Source: Sporolactobacillus laevolacticus DSM 442
GTDB taxonomy: Bacteria > Bacillota > Bacilli > Bacillales > Sporolactobacillaceae
Length of the DNA stretch: 64,000 nucleotides
Reading direction: 5' to 3'
NCBI RefSeq assembly: GCF_000497245.1
Contig: NZ_AWTC01000008.1
Location: forward strand, 1-64,000
The notes beneath the pieces are model-generated. The model was not told the DNA's origin and ran no database searches. It saw only the letters and a list, made by a program, of their open reading frames with translations. The position numbers were made by a program, and so were the translations under genes. Shown piece by piece: positions 57,101-64,000 of this stretch; position 1 is the stretch's first letter; each line of letters begins with the position of its first letter.

Positions 57101-58279
57101 CTGGGAATGATCTGCGTTGACACCATTAAACACCATTTTCACAGTACCTATATGATTGCTGTCGGGCGTAATCGTGAACGTTCCGATCGAACCGCCGGTG
57201 GCTGTTGTCAGGTCTCCTGTGATGGTATTGTAGATGGCGAATTGGTTGGGCAAATCGAATTGATAATAGTCACCATCTTGGACGTCAACTGAATCCGATA
57301 TATTCCAAGTCATATCTATTTTTGCGGGTGAATTAAGACCCGGGCGATTGCTTGAGTTCCACGCGTTTCCATTAGCATCGGTTACTTTAATCTCTGAAAA
57401 TGTGATTTGCGTAATTTCTTTCGGTGCGGCTAAGGCTACGAATGAGCGCAAAGCAGATTTGGGTGCCGGCGACAATGCTGTTTTCGAATTCGACGTATTG
57501 GACGTATTGTCCGACGAACTCGAATCTGCTTTCGTCTGATCTTCTTTTGCTGCAGAGGAGCTATCTGTTGCGCTGCTATCTGTTGAACCTGTAGAAGAAG
57601 ATGTAGAAGACTGCGCCTCGCTCTGTTCCTCCGCCTTAACGGCAACATCTACTGTCTGCTTCTGGCCGTTCCCCAAATCAAAATCTACCGAGTCGGTTGT
57701 TTGATCAGCCTTGATCTCATCGTTAAATACAGTTGGAATGACGATTTCCCCAACGGCACCAGTGAGATTTTGCGTTTTTTCATTAGCAAAGTGAATAATC
57801 AGCTGGTTGGCATCAGCGGCGCTGTCGCTTGCTTTAACGGTGTAGGTACCGATGACGGTTGTGTTGTCGGCGAGCTTTACATCTCCAGTGATGTCTGTGG
57901 TATATTTGCCGTCAGCATCCTTCGTCCCAACCTTGAATTGGCTTGGAATTTGTATGGTAACGTCTTGATCAGCACTCAGCTGTTGTCCATTCTTTTGTGT
58001 CCATGAATAATCTAGATTAACAGCGTCACCTTGTTTCAGCGGATTTTCCGCATTAACTTCTTTGATGCTGTCTCCTTCACCAGTTGTTAATTTGACTGCA
58101 TCAAAAAATTGGTTGTTGTTTTGTTGTGTTGTGCCGTCTTCCGCAAACGCCTTTCCCAATGGCGACAGCGACATTTGGCTGAATACGACGAATAGTGACA
58201 GGGCAATAACCATGAGACGTTTCATCATTTTGTTGTGTTTTGTCTTTTTGAGTCCGAGCGGCAGTCTTTTGGCTCTCAA
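51188..58279 (-). CDS. Giant LPxTG adhesin with CnaB repeats
   Basis: A 2,363-residue surface protein. Signal peptide with a long basic start (core MVIALSLFVVFSQM, cut near AFA), adhesive beta-sandwich region (about 45-210), Ser/Thr-rich linker (213-270), then several Cna/collagen-binding-like Ig domains (about 285-1170; W-T-V-x-(I/N)-N and Y-x-I-x-Y-x-T signs). About eleven CnaB/SpaA domains follow (1170-2230), with Lys in L-T-K-x-D and Glu in IETKAP suited to internal isopeptide bonds. A degenerate twelfth domain, LPITG (2328-2332), a hydrophobic helix and the tail RRRRKN end it. TTG 58279 has GGGGAG seven bases upstream; the frame extends to 58402. Confidence 0.93.
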   Translation of the reverse strand: MRAKRLPLGLKKTKHNKMMKRLMVIALSLFVVFSQMSLSPLGKAFAEDGTTQQNNNQFFDAVKLTTGEGDSIKEVNAENPLKQGDAVNLDYSWTQKNGQQLSADQDVTIQIPSQFKVGTKDADGKYTTDITGDVKLADNTTVIGTYTVKASDSAADANQLIIHFANEKTQNLTGAVGEIVIPTVFNDEIKADQTTDSVDFDLGNGQKQTVDVAVKAEEQSEAQSSTSSSTGSTDSSATDSSSAAKEDQTKADSSSSDNTSNTSNSKTALSPAPKSALRSFVALAAPKEITQITFSEIKVTDANGNAWNSSNRPGLNSPAKIDMTWNISDSVDVQDGDYYQFDLPNQFAIYNTITGDLTTATGGSIGTFTITPDSNHIGTVKMVFNGVNADHSQIQGTLHVNTEFNQQEITGSTQQEITFPFEQPYTLTIPFKPSATMSSIDKQGKPWDGSTQTAFNATSIKWTVNINETESHLTNAKVTDPIPDGLSLDGSSVEIYPVTVNVDGSTTVGNTPIAANQYTLTTTGSNLEVDFKDPIDSAYQIRYTTNIDDKTKSPFVNTATLSSIENGNQPASATVAVTKGAHLTKSNTSYDPKTQTITWTVNYNGDNQTISKNNAILHDWFDNTQALVPGSINVYNATATSPTTFTRGSLVDISEYTVTDPTSTPHAGKNGFDLQFNQTINSAYQIVYQTKAVGLVTDNGNVNNTVAEGGTTGIGAGQAITQQNLIKHWDGTADYNGKKTTWTMTVNGNNYPMKNATITDTFDKGGLTLIPETLSINDKTSGEILINGKDYTVNPTANGFTITFLNGLGNGGTADYTNTTDSFTIMYSTSFDYKTLPAGVTTFPNTAVINWTGADNKTHTSSSSDTFTPDSYTQNDGYKNGTYNAVTKEITWKVGFNYNLRTIQTPIIKDPIQGNQQFENNSLEVHYMTLTGGSNGTDDGGTVPATDYDVAYPGDNGGTLQITFKNPINSPYYITYKTSLNGVVVNQTYPNTATLYDDQQKLVDLTGSVSPANGGTFATKTGAQGTGTDSENVNWTVTINPSQSTISNAVLTDVPTNNQIIDPDSFHLYKTTVAQDGTITQSAEELVKGTDYTVQVTDPDTNGNQQFKIVFTHRITEAYILAYKTIINAGNNAQLGNTATLNGDGVDLITKPTMNTVTVKFSSGSGTGSGVNGNLDVVKTDADTGTKLPGATFALYDSTGTKLLRTLTTDNNGEANFNNFKYGTYILKETKAPEGYVINPAYAGNGKAVQIGATSGSNPINTVTVTDQKFVGKVVLTKTDATQLGLKLGGAVFQLQDQNGNPISGYSNQTTDPINGQVTFDNLTPGDYQLVEITAPANYQLDATPHKFTVAVNQTTVIPLSAKDKINPGGVELDKVDGSTNNFITSSPAVFQLIDNSTNKAAVDADGNTITSEQLTTNNGKLIVTNLRPGDYTFKEISAPTGYLLNKETLTVHITAGQKAADNVLTFEDYQGSASLIKEDANSNALPGATFKVINTITNEDVLTGLISNSDGEVKAAGLKPGNYAFVETAAPKGYVKNTQLRPFTIETEATGEPITVDAGTLENGQGSVRFTKADESGNGLSGAIFKITDLQGHVIQGQDNLKSVDGGFVSAIGLAPGTYHFVETSAPDGYILNLDELEFTIDAEANGLPSIKVIPGQFVNYKGSAELNKVGSDNKPLSDAHFDLQKKNKDGSWTTIKSDLTTPADGKISVSDLNVGDYQFVETQASNGYLIHDPVGFTIVDKNNGKPAVVKVPITDQLNSVVLTKVDKNDTNAKLVGAEYKLVKKGTDEVVDKDINGNNLNSIWTTDEHGQFTVTGLPSGEYEFIETKAPDGYELDTTRIPFTVTNKDVQAQEITATDNLNETVLTKVDENDKNAVLTGAEFKIQDSNGKVVTKDITGKDLPATWTTDDKGQFTVKGLPEGSYQFIETKAPNGYQLDTTPIPFTVTKTGTKAVEITATDKLSEVVLTKVDKNDKDAVLKGAEFKLVDKDGNVVEKDATGKTLSKVWTTDEKGQFAVKGLPNGKYNFIETKAPNGYELDATPIPFEVTNQDTKAIPITATDKLNSVVLTKVDENDKGAVLAGAEFTLYDSNGKVVEKDANGKTLPSVWTTDEKGQFTVNGLAPGNYHFIETKAPKNYDLDTTPIPFQVTNTDIKVIPITATDKLTPGDVRLTKVDRNDKDAVLKGAEFKLTDSNGKTLKTGLTTDNSGQFVVKGLAPGKYFFIETKAPKNYALDETPIPFVIEKGQAKAVEITATDKPLEITRTLDGKPGATYNVVDKNGHIIARGVMADEEGNVNFKGLATGQYHLVLVRGVEAETQTSKKANAKGLPITGDTNDIMTMAAGALLLLGGGSLAIFSRRRRKN
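51792..53010 (-). repeat. Four near-identical 303-306 bp CnaB-coding repeats
   Basis: Matching positions recur at about 51794, 52097, 52400, 52703 and 53009: three steps of 303 bp and one of 306 bp (101-102 residues). Each encodes a CnaB domain with VLTKVD-x-ND, WTTD-x-GQF-V-GL and FIETKAP. A shorter, more diverged fifth unit lies below 51792. Such repeats can change copy number by recombination. Confidence 0.85.
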
Positions 58280-58609
58280 TGTACTTCTCCCCTTTTTCTG
58301 TTTGTAAACCGGGTAATGATCTCTGAAGTCTATAAGAATCCGGTGTTTGCCGGATGGAAGCAAATAGTAGATTGCGAGAATCTCAGCTGAAATTTGTATC
58401 AATAGATGTCTTTTATCTGCAAAATATGCAAAAAAGGTGCATCATTCCCGATTTTTTGCCATTTTCATTTTATCTGCTGGTTCTATACACTTTCTGAACA
58501 ATTAGCAACAAAAGACAAAAAACGTCGAAATCAGTCGATTATTGTGTAAATGATCACAGACAAAGATCCTTTAGTACTCTTTAATCACCAACTGTTCTAG
58601 ACAATACAA
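58280..58609 (-). promoter_or_regulatory. Adhesin upstream region
   Basis: This spacer of about 390 bp (to 58667) holds no gene. In the adhesin leader a perfect 6-bp inverted repeat, ATCCGG (58338-58343) and CCGGAT (58350-58355), lies about 60 bases before the start. A TTGATA on the minus strand near 58400 is a possible -35, but no convincing -10 follows. The regulator terminator occupies the far end. Confidence 0.35.
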
Positions 58610-58647
58610 AAAGACCGCAAATCCTTTTTTTGGGATTTACGGTCTTT
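58610..58647 (-). terminator. Terminator after the response regulator
   Basis: AAAGACCGCAAATCC (58610-58624) pairs with GGATTTACGGTCTTT (58633-58647) with one mismatch. On the minus strand TTTTTG follows. Confidence 0.9.
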
Positions 58648-58667
58648 CGTTTTCTTCTTCTATAAAA

Positions 58668-59747
58668 TCAATTCATTGCATCTTTACTTTCTTTATAGCG
58701 TTCATACATGCGAATAGCACCATCGACATTACCCATTTCATTGTAGAGCTTTATGATCGTTTTCATTGTTCGCTCATCATCAGGCTCAATCCGCGCGATT
58801 TGCTGGCAAATGTCCATCGCTTCCGCTTTATTGGATTGCTGAATCAGAAACTCAATGAGTTGATAGGCGTGTTCCAGCCAGATTTGTGACAGCCTGACGC
58901 GTTCAGGTTCTGCCCATAAATAGCCATATTCTTCAAAATAATGATTTTTGTATGTTTTAAATAATTGAATATATTTTTTGTAACTTGAACGTTCCAGTTT
59001 AGGCAGCTGTACCAACTCCTCTTCCCACTGCTCCACATCGATGGCTATGCCTGTTAGGGTCAAGGAATAACCGATGTCATTTTTAATGATGTGATGATTA
59101 ATCGGCAGCTTCTCCATCAATTTGCGAATCTGGTAGATTGTCGTGTAGAGCTGTGTCGTCCCTTTCGCCGTATCTACCCCCGGCCAAAGCAAGTCAATCA
59201 GCGTCTCTTTGCTGACAAAGCGATCATGTTCTTTAAGCAGATAGGCATAAAGTTCACGTGCCCGGGATGTGCGCCATTTTACAGGTATGTATGTTTTCAC
59301 ACCGTTTTCTATTTTATAGAATTTGAGGCTGTCAAAGCATTCGATTCCATACTGTTCAACTTTTGTTTGTTCATCCGGTTTTATCGTTTGCAAATTTTTG
59401 AGTAGACGATCGACTGCCTTTTCCAAACGAGGCTTCAGCATGGGTTTAAGCAAATAGTCGATGGCATTTAGCTCAAAAGCTTTAATCGCAAATTCGTCAT
59501 AGGCTGTTGTGAACACAACTTGTATTTTTTCATCATCGGCTTGAAGAGCTTCCGCCAGCTCAATGCCATTGATTTCCGGCATTTCAATGTCGAGAAAAAC
59601 CACATCTGGCTTCTGCTTTGCCGCTTCGTCAATCGCTTGTTCTGGATCTGTGAACGAATAGATTGATTGGAAAGCACCTGTTTCTTGGAGCATCTTCTTA
59701 AGCTGTTTGCATGCCAGTTCTTCATCATCAATCACAAATGCCTTCAT
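58668..59747 (-). CDS. Response regulator with winged-helix and BTAD output
   Basis: A 359-residue regulator. REC domain (1-120) with acidic pocket IDDEE, phospho-acceptor Asp53 in FLDIEMP, Thr in TTAYDE and Lys in LLKP. A winged-helix DNA-binding domain (about 140-230; SRARELYAYLLKEHDRFVSK, IYQIRKLMEKL) and a BTAD/TPR-like helical domain (about 240-350) follow, as in SARP-type activators. It is divergent from the hybrid kinase gene and lies head to tail with the adhesin, so it is the likely output of these kinases and a candidate activator of the adhesin. Confidence 0.9.
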   Translation of the reverse strand: MKAFVIDDEELACKQLKKMLQETGAFQSIYSFTDPEQAIDEAAKQKPDVVFLDIEMPEINGIELAEALQADDEKIQVVFTTAYDEFAIKAFELNAIDYLLKPMLKPRLEKAVDRLLKNLQTIKPDEQTKVEQYGIECFDSLKFYKIENGVKTYIPVKWRTSRARELYAYLLKEHDRFVSKETLIDLLWPGVDTAKGTTQLYTTIYQIRKLMEKLPINHHIIKNDIGYSLTLTGIAIDVEQWEEELVQLPKLERSSYKKYIQLFKTYKNHYFEEYGYLWAEPERVRLSQIWLEHAYQLIEFLIQQSNKAEAMDICQQIARIEPDDERTMKTIIKLYNEMGNVDGAIRMYERYKESKDAMN

Positions 59748-59936
59748 CCGGAGTCCTCCTTCGCCCTGAATGGAAAATCATCGTGCTCGTTCATTACATT
59801 TTCATTACAATTATTATACTATCATTTAGTCGCTAAAAGCCAAATGTTGGTGTATTTCTACCCTCACAGGCTATTCATTTTACACACAGCAACTGATAGA
59901 ATACTAGTATCTTAACGGATTCAGGAGTGACTTGCC

Positions 59937-62900
59937 GTGCACCGTCTGTTCGCCATGATCATTGTTCTTTTAACCTATACCGGACTCTTTTTGATCTTTT
60001 TATCATGGAATCATTTTTCAGAGTATAACGGCCCGGTCGCTAAGCATGGTGTTCTTGATCTTTCTCACTGGAATTTTGAGAAGAACGGCGACATCCAACT
60101 GAACGGACAATGGCGTTTCTATCCTGATCAACTTCTTACGACTGAAACCGTTAAAGCAGGTAATGGAAAAAACGAACGATTCATCACTGTTCCCGAAAAT
60201 ACGCGGAGTTCAAATAGTATGAAACCGTACTACACGAATGCCGGTACCTACCGGCTGCTGATTCGCTCCGACCGTGACCAGATGTTCGGATTGCAAGCAG
60301 CAAGTGTCTACAGCTCAAGCAAAATATATATGAATGGCACGCCTGTCGGCGGAAGCGGCAAGCCTTCATTAGGAAGTGATCAGCGTGCTTCACTTAAACC
60401 TGCCGTAAGTTATTTCCCGATCCACCGCGGCAGCAATGAATTATTGATTCAAGTATCGCGGACTGAGGGGGTCACGGGTTGGGCGATCACCAAGCCGATT
60501 GCTTTTGGCACGCAGCAGCAGATTTCGAGGAACCGCGACTTATCTGTATTCAATGATATGGTGATGGTTGCCGCCTTTTTCTTCATGGGTTTATACTTTT
60601 TCGGTTATTTCATTCAGCGCAGGAAAGATTTTCACTTGCTGTTCTTCTCAATTATTTGCTTGCTCCTTTCAATGATCATTTCTTTGCTGAGTCCCGGCAG
60701 AGTCATCTATATTCTTTTTCCGGACCTCCCTTTTCGTCTACTTGTTATTTTGGAAGCCACAGGAACTTTATTTATCAGCGTTGCCTTTCTCCTTTACCTG
60801 TTCTTTGCCTATCCCGAACTAGTCTCAAGAAAAGTAACGGTTGCTGGTGTTGTACTCTCTTTTGTTACACTAATCATGGATTTTATGCCCTGGGACTTTC
60901 TAACGCCGATCGAGCTGTTTCTTCATTCTTTCCTAGCAGTCTCTATTCTCGCCTATGCTTCCTACATTTTCGTCCTTGCAATCATACGGAAAGCCGAAGG
61001 AAGTATTTATCTAATGATCGCGACACTATCGATGAGTATATTTGTGATTATTACAATCATCAGGGTATACAGTTCGAAAACATTAACTTCACTGTACTCT
61101 ATATCATCTTTGCTTTTCCTGCTGATGCTGTCGCTCCTAATGTCGCAACGCTTCGCTAATGCGTTTAAGCGCAGCGAGTCACTGGCACAGGAACTGGTCC
61201 GCAGTGACCAACTGAAGGATGAGTTCATCGCAAGAACCTCGCATGAATTCCGGACACCTTTAAATGGAATTATCAATATTACGCAAACGCTGCTGGCCGG
61301 TAAAAAGGAACGGACAATCGGCGACGAAAAGGACAAGTTGCATCTCATTACCCGGATCGGCTATCGGCTCTCAGCTCTGGTTAACGATATTCTCGATCTT
61401 GAAAAAATGAAACAGGGAACGCTTCAAGTCAACCCTGTCCCCCTGGATATTTATTCAACGGTACAGACGGAACTGGCTTTCTATCAACTTCTTGCGGAAA
61501 AGAAGGGGCTAACCATTGTCAATAATCTGCCGAATGATCTGCCGCTTGTTTTTGCCGATGAAAATCGTTTTCGGCAAATTGTTAATAATCTGGTGGACAA
61601 TGCGGTCAAATATACCCCGACAGGAAAAATTGCATTGAGCGCAAAACAGCTGGATCACGCAATCGAGATCATGGTCGCCGATACTGGGACCGGGATTCCC
61701 GCCTCGGAGCATGAATCCGTTTTTCAAGCATTTGAACGCAGGGACAAATTAAATCAAAGTGAAGGTGCCGGATTAGGGCTGAGCATTGTCAAGCAACTGG
61801 TAGAGCTCCAGAAAGGGAAGATCTGGGTACATTCCGAAGTCGGATTGGGGTCGGTATTTCATTTTACCGTGCCACTTTTTAATCAAAAGCAGGCGGTTGC
61901 CACCGGTGCATCCGTCCGGGTCAGCAAAGCGGTTCCCGACCAGCTGCCGAGCGAACAGCTGCCCGGCGGATCTTTGCATACTCCATACTATTCCCCAGCG
62001 GTTCACGCACCGACAATTCTAGTTGTTGATGACGATCTGGAGAATCTGAAGATCCTAATTGATATGCTAGAGGGTATTCCTTACAACGTGATCGCTGTGA
62101 AGAATGGGAAGGAAGCGCTGAACGAAGTAGTGCATTCGAAACCAGATTTGGTGGTTTTGGACTTGATGATGCCGGGCATGTCCGGTTTCGATGTCTGCAG
62201 CAGAATACGGGAACAGTACAGCCTGACCGAGCTTCCGGTACTGATGCTCACCGCCGCGATTATCAATGAAGACAAGCATTATGCATTTCGCTCAGGCGCG
62301 AACGACATTCTGCAGAAACCATACAATTTCTCGGAATTCTCAGCCCGTGTCCGAGGACTGATCCTGATGAAAAACGCGGCAAGTCAGGCGACAAACATGG
62401 AAGTCGCTTTCCTTCAATCGCAAATTCGACCGCATTTTCTGTATAATGTGCTTAATTCAATTATCGCGCTCAGCTATGATGATATCGAAAAAGCACGTGA
62501 AATGACCGCACAATTTGCCGCTTATTTGCGCGGCAGCTTTGATTTTCAGAATACATCAGCGATGAGCACGTTCAAGAAGGAACTGTCACTCGTCAAATCC
62601 TATCTTACGATTGAAAAAATGCGGTTTCAGGATCGTGTACAAGTCAAAATAGATGTTGAGGAACAGCTTGATTTTCCACTGCCCCCGCTTATGATCCAAC
62701 CACTTGTTGAAAATGCGGTTCAGCATGGGATCGGTAAACGAAAAGCAGGCGGTCGGGTCATTCTGTCCGTGAATCGCCGGCCGAATGGATATGCGATTAC
62801 TGTCGAAGACAACGGGGTAGGTATGGATGAGAATAAAGTGAAAAACCTCCTATCAAACACAAAAAGCGGTAGCGTCGGCATTAAAAATATTAATGAACGA

Positions 62901-63032
62901 CTGAAACATTATTTTGGGACGCAGTTGGTTATCCAAAGTGCTACCGGTCAAGGCACCATCGTGTCCTACACAATAACCGTTGAGGCATCACATGAACCAT
63001 CGGGTAGCAGAATGTACCGGAGTGATGTATAG
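59937..63032 (+). CDS. 7TMR-DISM hybrid histidine kinase with two kinase modules
   Basis: A 1,031-residue membrane sensor. Helix (4-24); extracellular 7TMR-DISMED2-like beta domain (about 40-195); seven-helix 7TMR-DISM region (about 205-405); HisKA with His436 in TSHEFRTPLNG; HATPase (DNAVKYTP, ADTGTGIP, GAGLGLSIV); REC domain with Asp742 in VVLDLMMPGMSG; then a LytS-type kinase region with His833 in QIRPHFLYNVLNS and a second HATPase (PLVENAVQHGI, VEDNGVGM). Start GTG 59937 with AGGAGTGA upstream. The partner is probably the BTAD regulator encoded divergently. Confidence 0.93.
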   Translation: MHRLFAMIIVLLTYTGLFLIFLSWNHFSEYNGPVAKHGVLDLSHWNFEKNGDIQLNGQWRFYPDQLLTTETVKAGNGKNERFITVPENTRSSNSMKPYYTNAGTYRLLIRSDRDQMFGLQAASVYSSSKIYMNGTPVGGSGKPSLGSDQRASLKPAVSYFPIHRGSNELLIQVSRTEGVTGWAITKPIAFGTQQQISRNRDLSVFNDMVMVAAFFFMGLYFFGYFIQRRKDFHLLFFSIICLLLSMIISLLSPGRVIYILFPDLPFRLLVILEATGTLFISVAFLLYLFFAYPELVSRKVTVAGVVLSFVTLIMDFMPWDFLTPIELFLHSFLAVSILAYASYIFVLAIIRKAEGSIYLMIATLSMSIFVIITIIRVYSSKTLTSLYSISSLLFLLMLSLLMSQRFANAFKRSESLAQELVRSDQLKDEFIARTSHEFRTPLNGIINITQTLLAGKKERTIGDEKDKLHLITRIGYRLSALVNDILDLEKMKQGTLQVNPVPLDIYSTVQTELAFYQLLAEKKGLTIVNNLPNDLPLVFADENRFRQIVNNLVDNAVKYTPTGKIALSAKQLDHAIEIMVADTGTGIPASEHESVFQAFERRDKLNQSEGAGLGLSIVKQLVELQKGKIWVHSEVGLGSVFHFTVPLFNQKQAVATGASVRVSKAVPDQLPSEQLPGGSLHTPYYSPAVHAPTILVVDDDLENLKILIDMLEGIPYNVIAVKNGKEALNEVVHSKPDLVVLDLMMPGMSGFDVCSRIREQYSLTELPVLMLTAAIINEDKHYAFRSGANDILQKPYNFSEFSARVRGLILMKNAASQATNMEVAFLQSQIRPHFLYNVLNSIIALSYDDIEKAREMTAQFAAYLRGSFDFQNTSAMSTFKKELSLVKSYLTIEKMRFQDRVQVKIDVEEQLDFPLPPLMIQPLVENAVQHGIGKRKAGGRVILSVNRRPNGYAITVEDNGVGMDENKVKNLLSNTKSGSVGIKNINERLKHYFGTQLVIQSATGQGTIVSYTITVEASHEPSGSRMYRSDV

Positions 63033-63050
63033 AAAGGAAGGAGGAAATCG

Positions 63051-64000
63051 TTGAGGAAAAAAATAAGAATCATCAGTTTGATCGTTCTTGGCTATTCTTT
63101 GTTGTTCATATTAATTCTTTTTCTTTCTAGCCTTTCGGAAAAAGATGCTCCCTATGCAAAGCACGGCGCACTGAACCTCGACCACTGGAACTTTGAGCGT
63201 GACGGAAATGTTAAGCTGAACGGCGAGTGGACCTTCTACCGCAATCAGCTTTTGACGCCGAATGAGATTCAATCGGGATACGGAAAACAAGCAGTTTCGA
63301 CTAAAGTGCCCATTAATAATATTGGTTATTCCGGAGGCAGCGGCCAGCCCGGCTCCGGCACTTATCGACTGATCATCCGGAGCAGTCAGAAGCATCAGAT
63401 TTTCGCCATTAAAGTGTCAGTAATTTATACGGCAAGCAAAGTCTATGTAAATGGGAAAAAACTTGGTCAAGGCGGAATCGTTGAACGAAACCGTTTTACT
63501 CCGAAACCCGTTTCTTATGTTTGCTACTTTCCCATTCGTAAAGGTGATAACGAACTGATCATCCAGTTTGCCAATTATGGAACCATCAATGGGTGGGGCA
63601 TTGCCAAGCCTGTTTTATTCGGAACCGAGCAAGGTATTTCCAATGCCCGGGCCCGATCTCTTGTCATCAGTTGCATGATCATTGTGCCTTTCTTCATTAT
63701 GGGTCTGTTTTATTTTGGCCATTATTTACAGATGAGAAAGAACCGATCTTTCTTATTTTTTTCCTTAATGTCCCTCTTTACATCCATTGCTCTGTCAATG
63801 TTTGATTTGGAAGGCATGATCTATATTCCTTTTCCATGGATTCCTTTGTGGCTGCACGCACGCCTTGAAAATACATTTTCTATTTTGGGGATGCTGATGA
63901 TCTTATACAGCTTCACCACCTATTATAAAACGCTGGTTTCAAAAAAAGTGCTTCGCGTCATCACTATTTGGGTGGGCACACTGGTGCTTATTAACCTGGT
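63051..64000 (+). CDS. Second 7TMR-DISM sensor protein, truncated by window end
   Basis: Starts at TTG 63051 with GGAAGGAGG six bases upstream and stays open to base 64000 (316 codons). N-terminal helix, then a domain paralogous to that of the preceding kinase (AKHGALNLDHWNFERDGN against AKHGVLDLSHWNFEKNGD; shared GTYRL-IRS and NELLIQ/NELIIQ), then several membrane helices. It follows the first kinase by 18 bases, so both are in one operon and arose by duplication. The catalytic part lies outside the window, so kinase activity is inferred. Confidence 0.88.
   Translation, partial: MRKKIRIISLIVLGYSLLFILILFLSSLSEKDAPYAKHGALNLDHWNFERDGNVKLNGEWTFYRNQLLTPNEIQSGYGKQAVSTKVPINNIGYSGGSGQPGSGTYRLIIRSSQKHQIFAIKVSVIYTASKVYVNGKKLGQGGIVERNRFTPKPVSYVCYFPIRKGDNELIIQFANYGTINGWGIAKPVLFGTEQGISNARARSLVISCMIIVPFFIMGLFYFGHYLQMRKNRSFLFFSLMSLFTSIALSMFDLEGMIYIPFPWIPLWLHARLENTFSILGMLMILYSFTTYYKTLVSKKVLRVITIWVGTLVLINL

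Overview
The window looks like chromosomal DNA of a Gram-positive, low-to-mid GC Bacillota of the Bacillales. Several proteins resemble Bacillus subtilis PatA, YerA, YdbS/YdbT, YtrA, PbpC, QoxABCD, PdxK and YfmR. AGGAGG-type ribosome sites are strong, TTG and GTG starts are common, and there is a sortase with an LPxTG surface protein. The mix of menaquinone genes, an aa3-type quinol oxidase, fructose PTS genes and alpha-galactosidase would suit a facultative, sugar-fermenting, possibly Sporolactobacillaceae-like organism; that placement is inference. I saw no rRNA, tRNA, CRISPR array, prophage or complete insertion sequence.

Layout. 1-2.4 kb: tail of an unknown ORF with 20-bp tandem repeats, a YdcF-like envelope protein, and a translationally coupled lipoprotein/ATP-grasp ligase pair. 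2.4-15 kb: a gene remnant, recQ, hsp20, patA, ilvE, an MFS transporter, yerA, truA, menB-menE and a 55-residue zinc-ribbon-like gene. 15-22 kb: ydbS-ydbT, then a six-gene YtrA-type operon with two ABC exporters around a CcdC-like protein. 22-27 kb: ung, a cytosolic 5'-nucleotidase-family enzyme and the lipoprotein PBP pbpC. 27-32 kb: fruK-fruA-ptsI on the minus strand, with a long structured leader before ptsI. 32-38 kb: qoxABCD and an NlpC/P60-LysM wall hydrolase. 38-50 kb: a PAS-GGDEF-EAL protein, pdxK, an FAH-family enzyme, a TetR-controlled ABC exporter, a IIA-Glc protein, alpha-galactosidase, a small NTF2-like protein and an ABC-F ATPase. 50-64 kb: a surface-adhesion locus with sortase A, a frameshifted LPxTG remnant, a 2,363-residue LPxTG adhesin, a response regulator with a BTAD-type output domain, and two tandem paralogous 7TMR-DISM sensor proteins. 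The first is a hybrid kinase with two kinase modules; the second runs off the window.

How parts connect. menB/menE make menaquinone, which qoxABCD oxidises. fruK/fruA/ptsI and the IIA-Glc protein belong to one phosphotransferase network. The regulator and kinases are well placed to control the adhesin, which SrtA would anchor to the wall.

Most notable: (1) the lipoprotein ending in Gly-Gly, coupled to a glutathionylspermidine-synthase-like ligase; (2) the structured ptsI leader RNA; (3) three intergenic arrays of different motifs with 20-21 bp periods; (4) two copies of a MITE-like repeat, one supplying the fruK stop codon; (5) the adhesin/two-component locus with a decayed sorting signal; (6) a YtrA operator matching AGTGTA-N13-TACACT.
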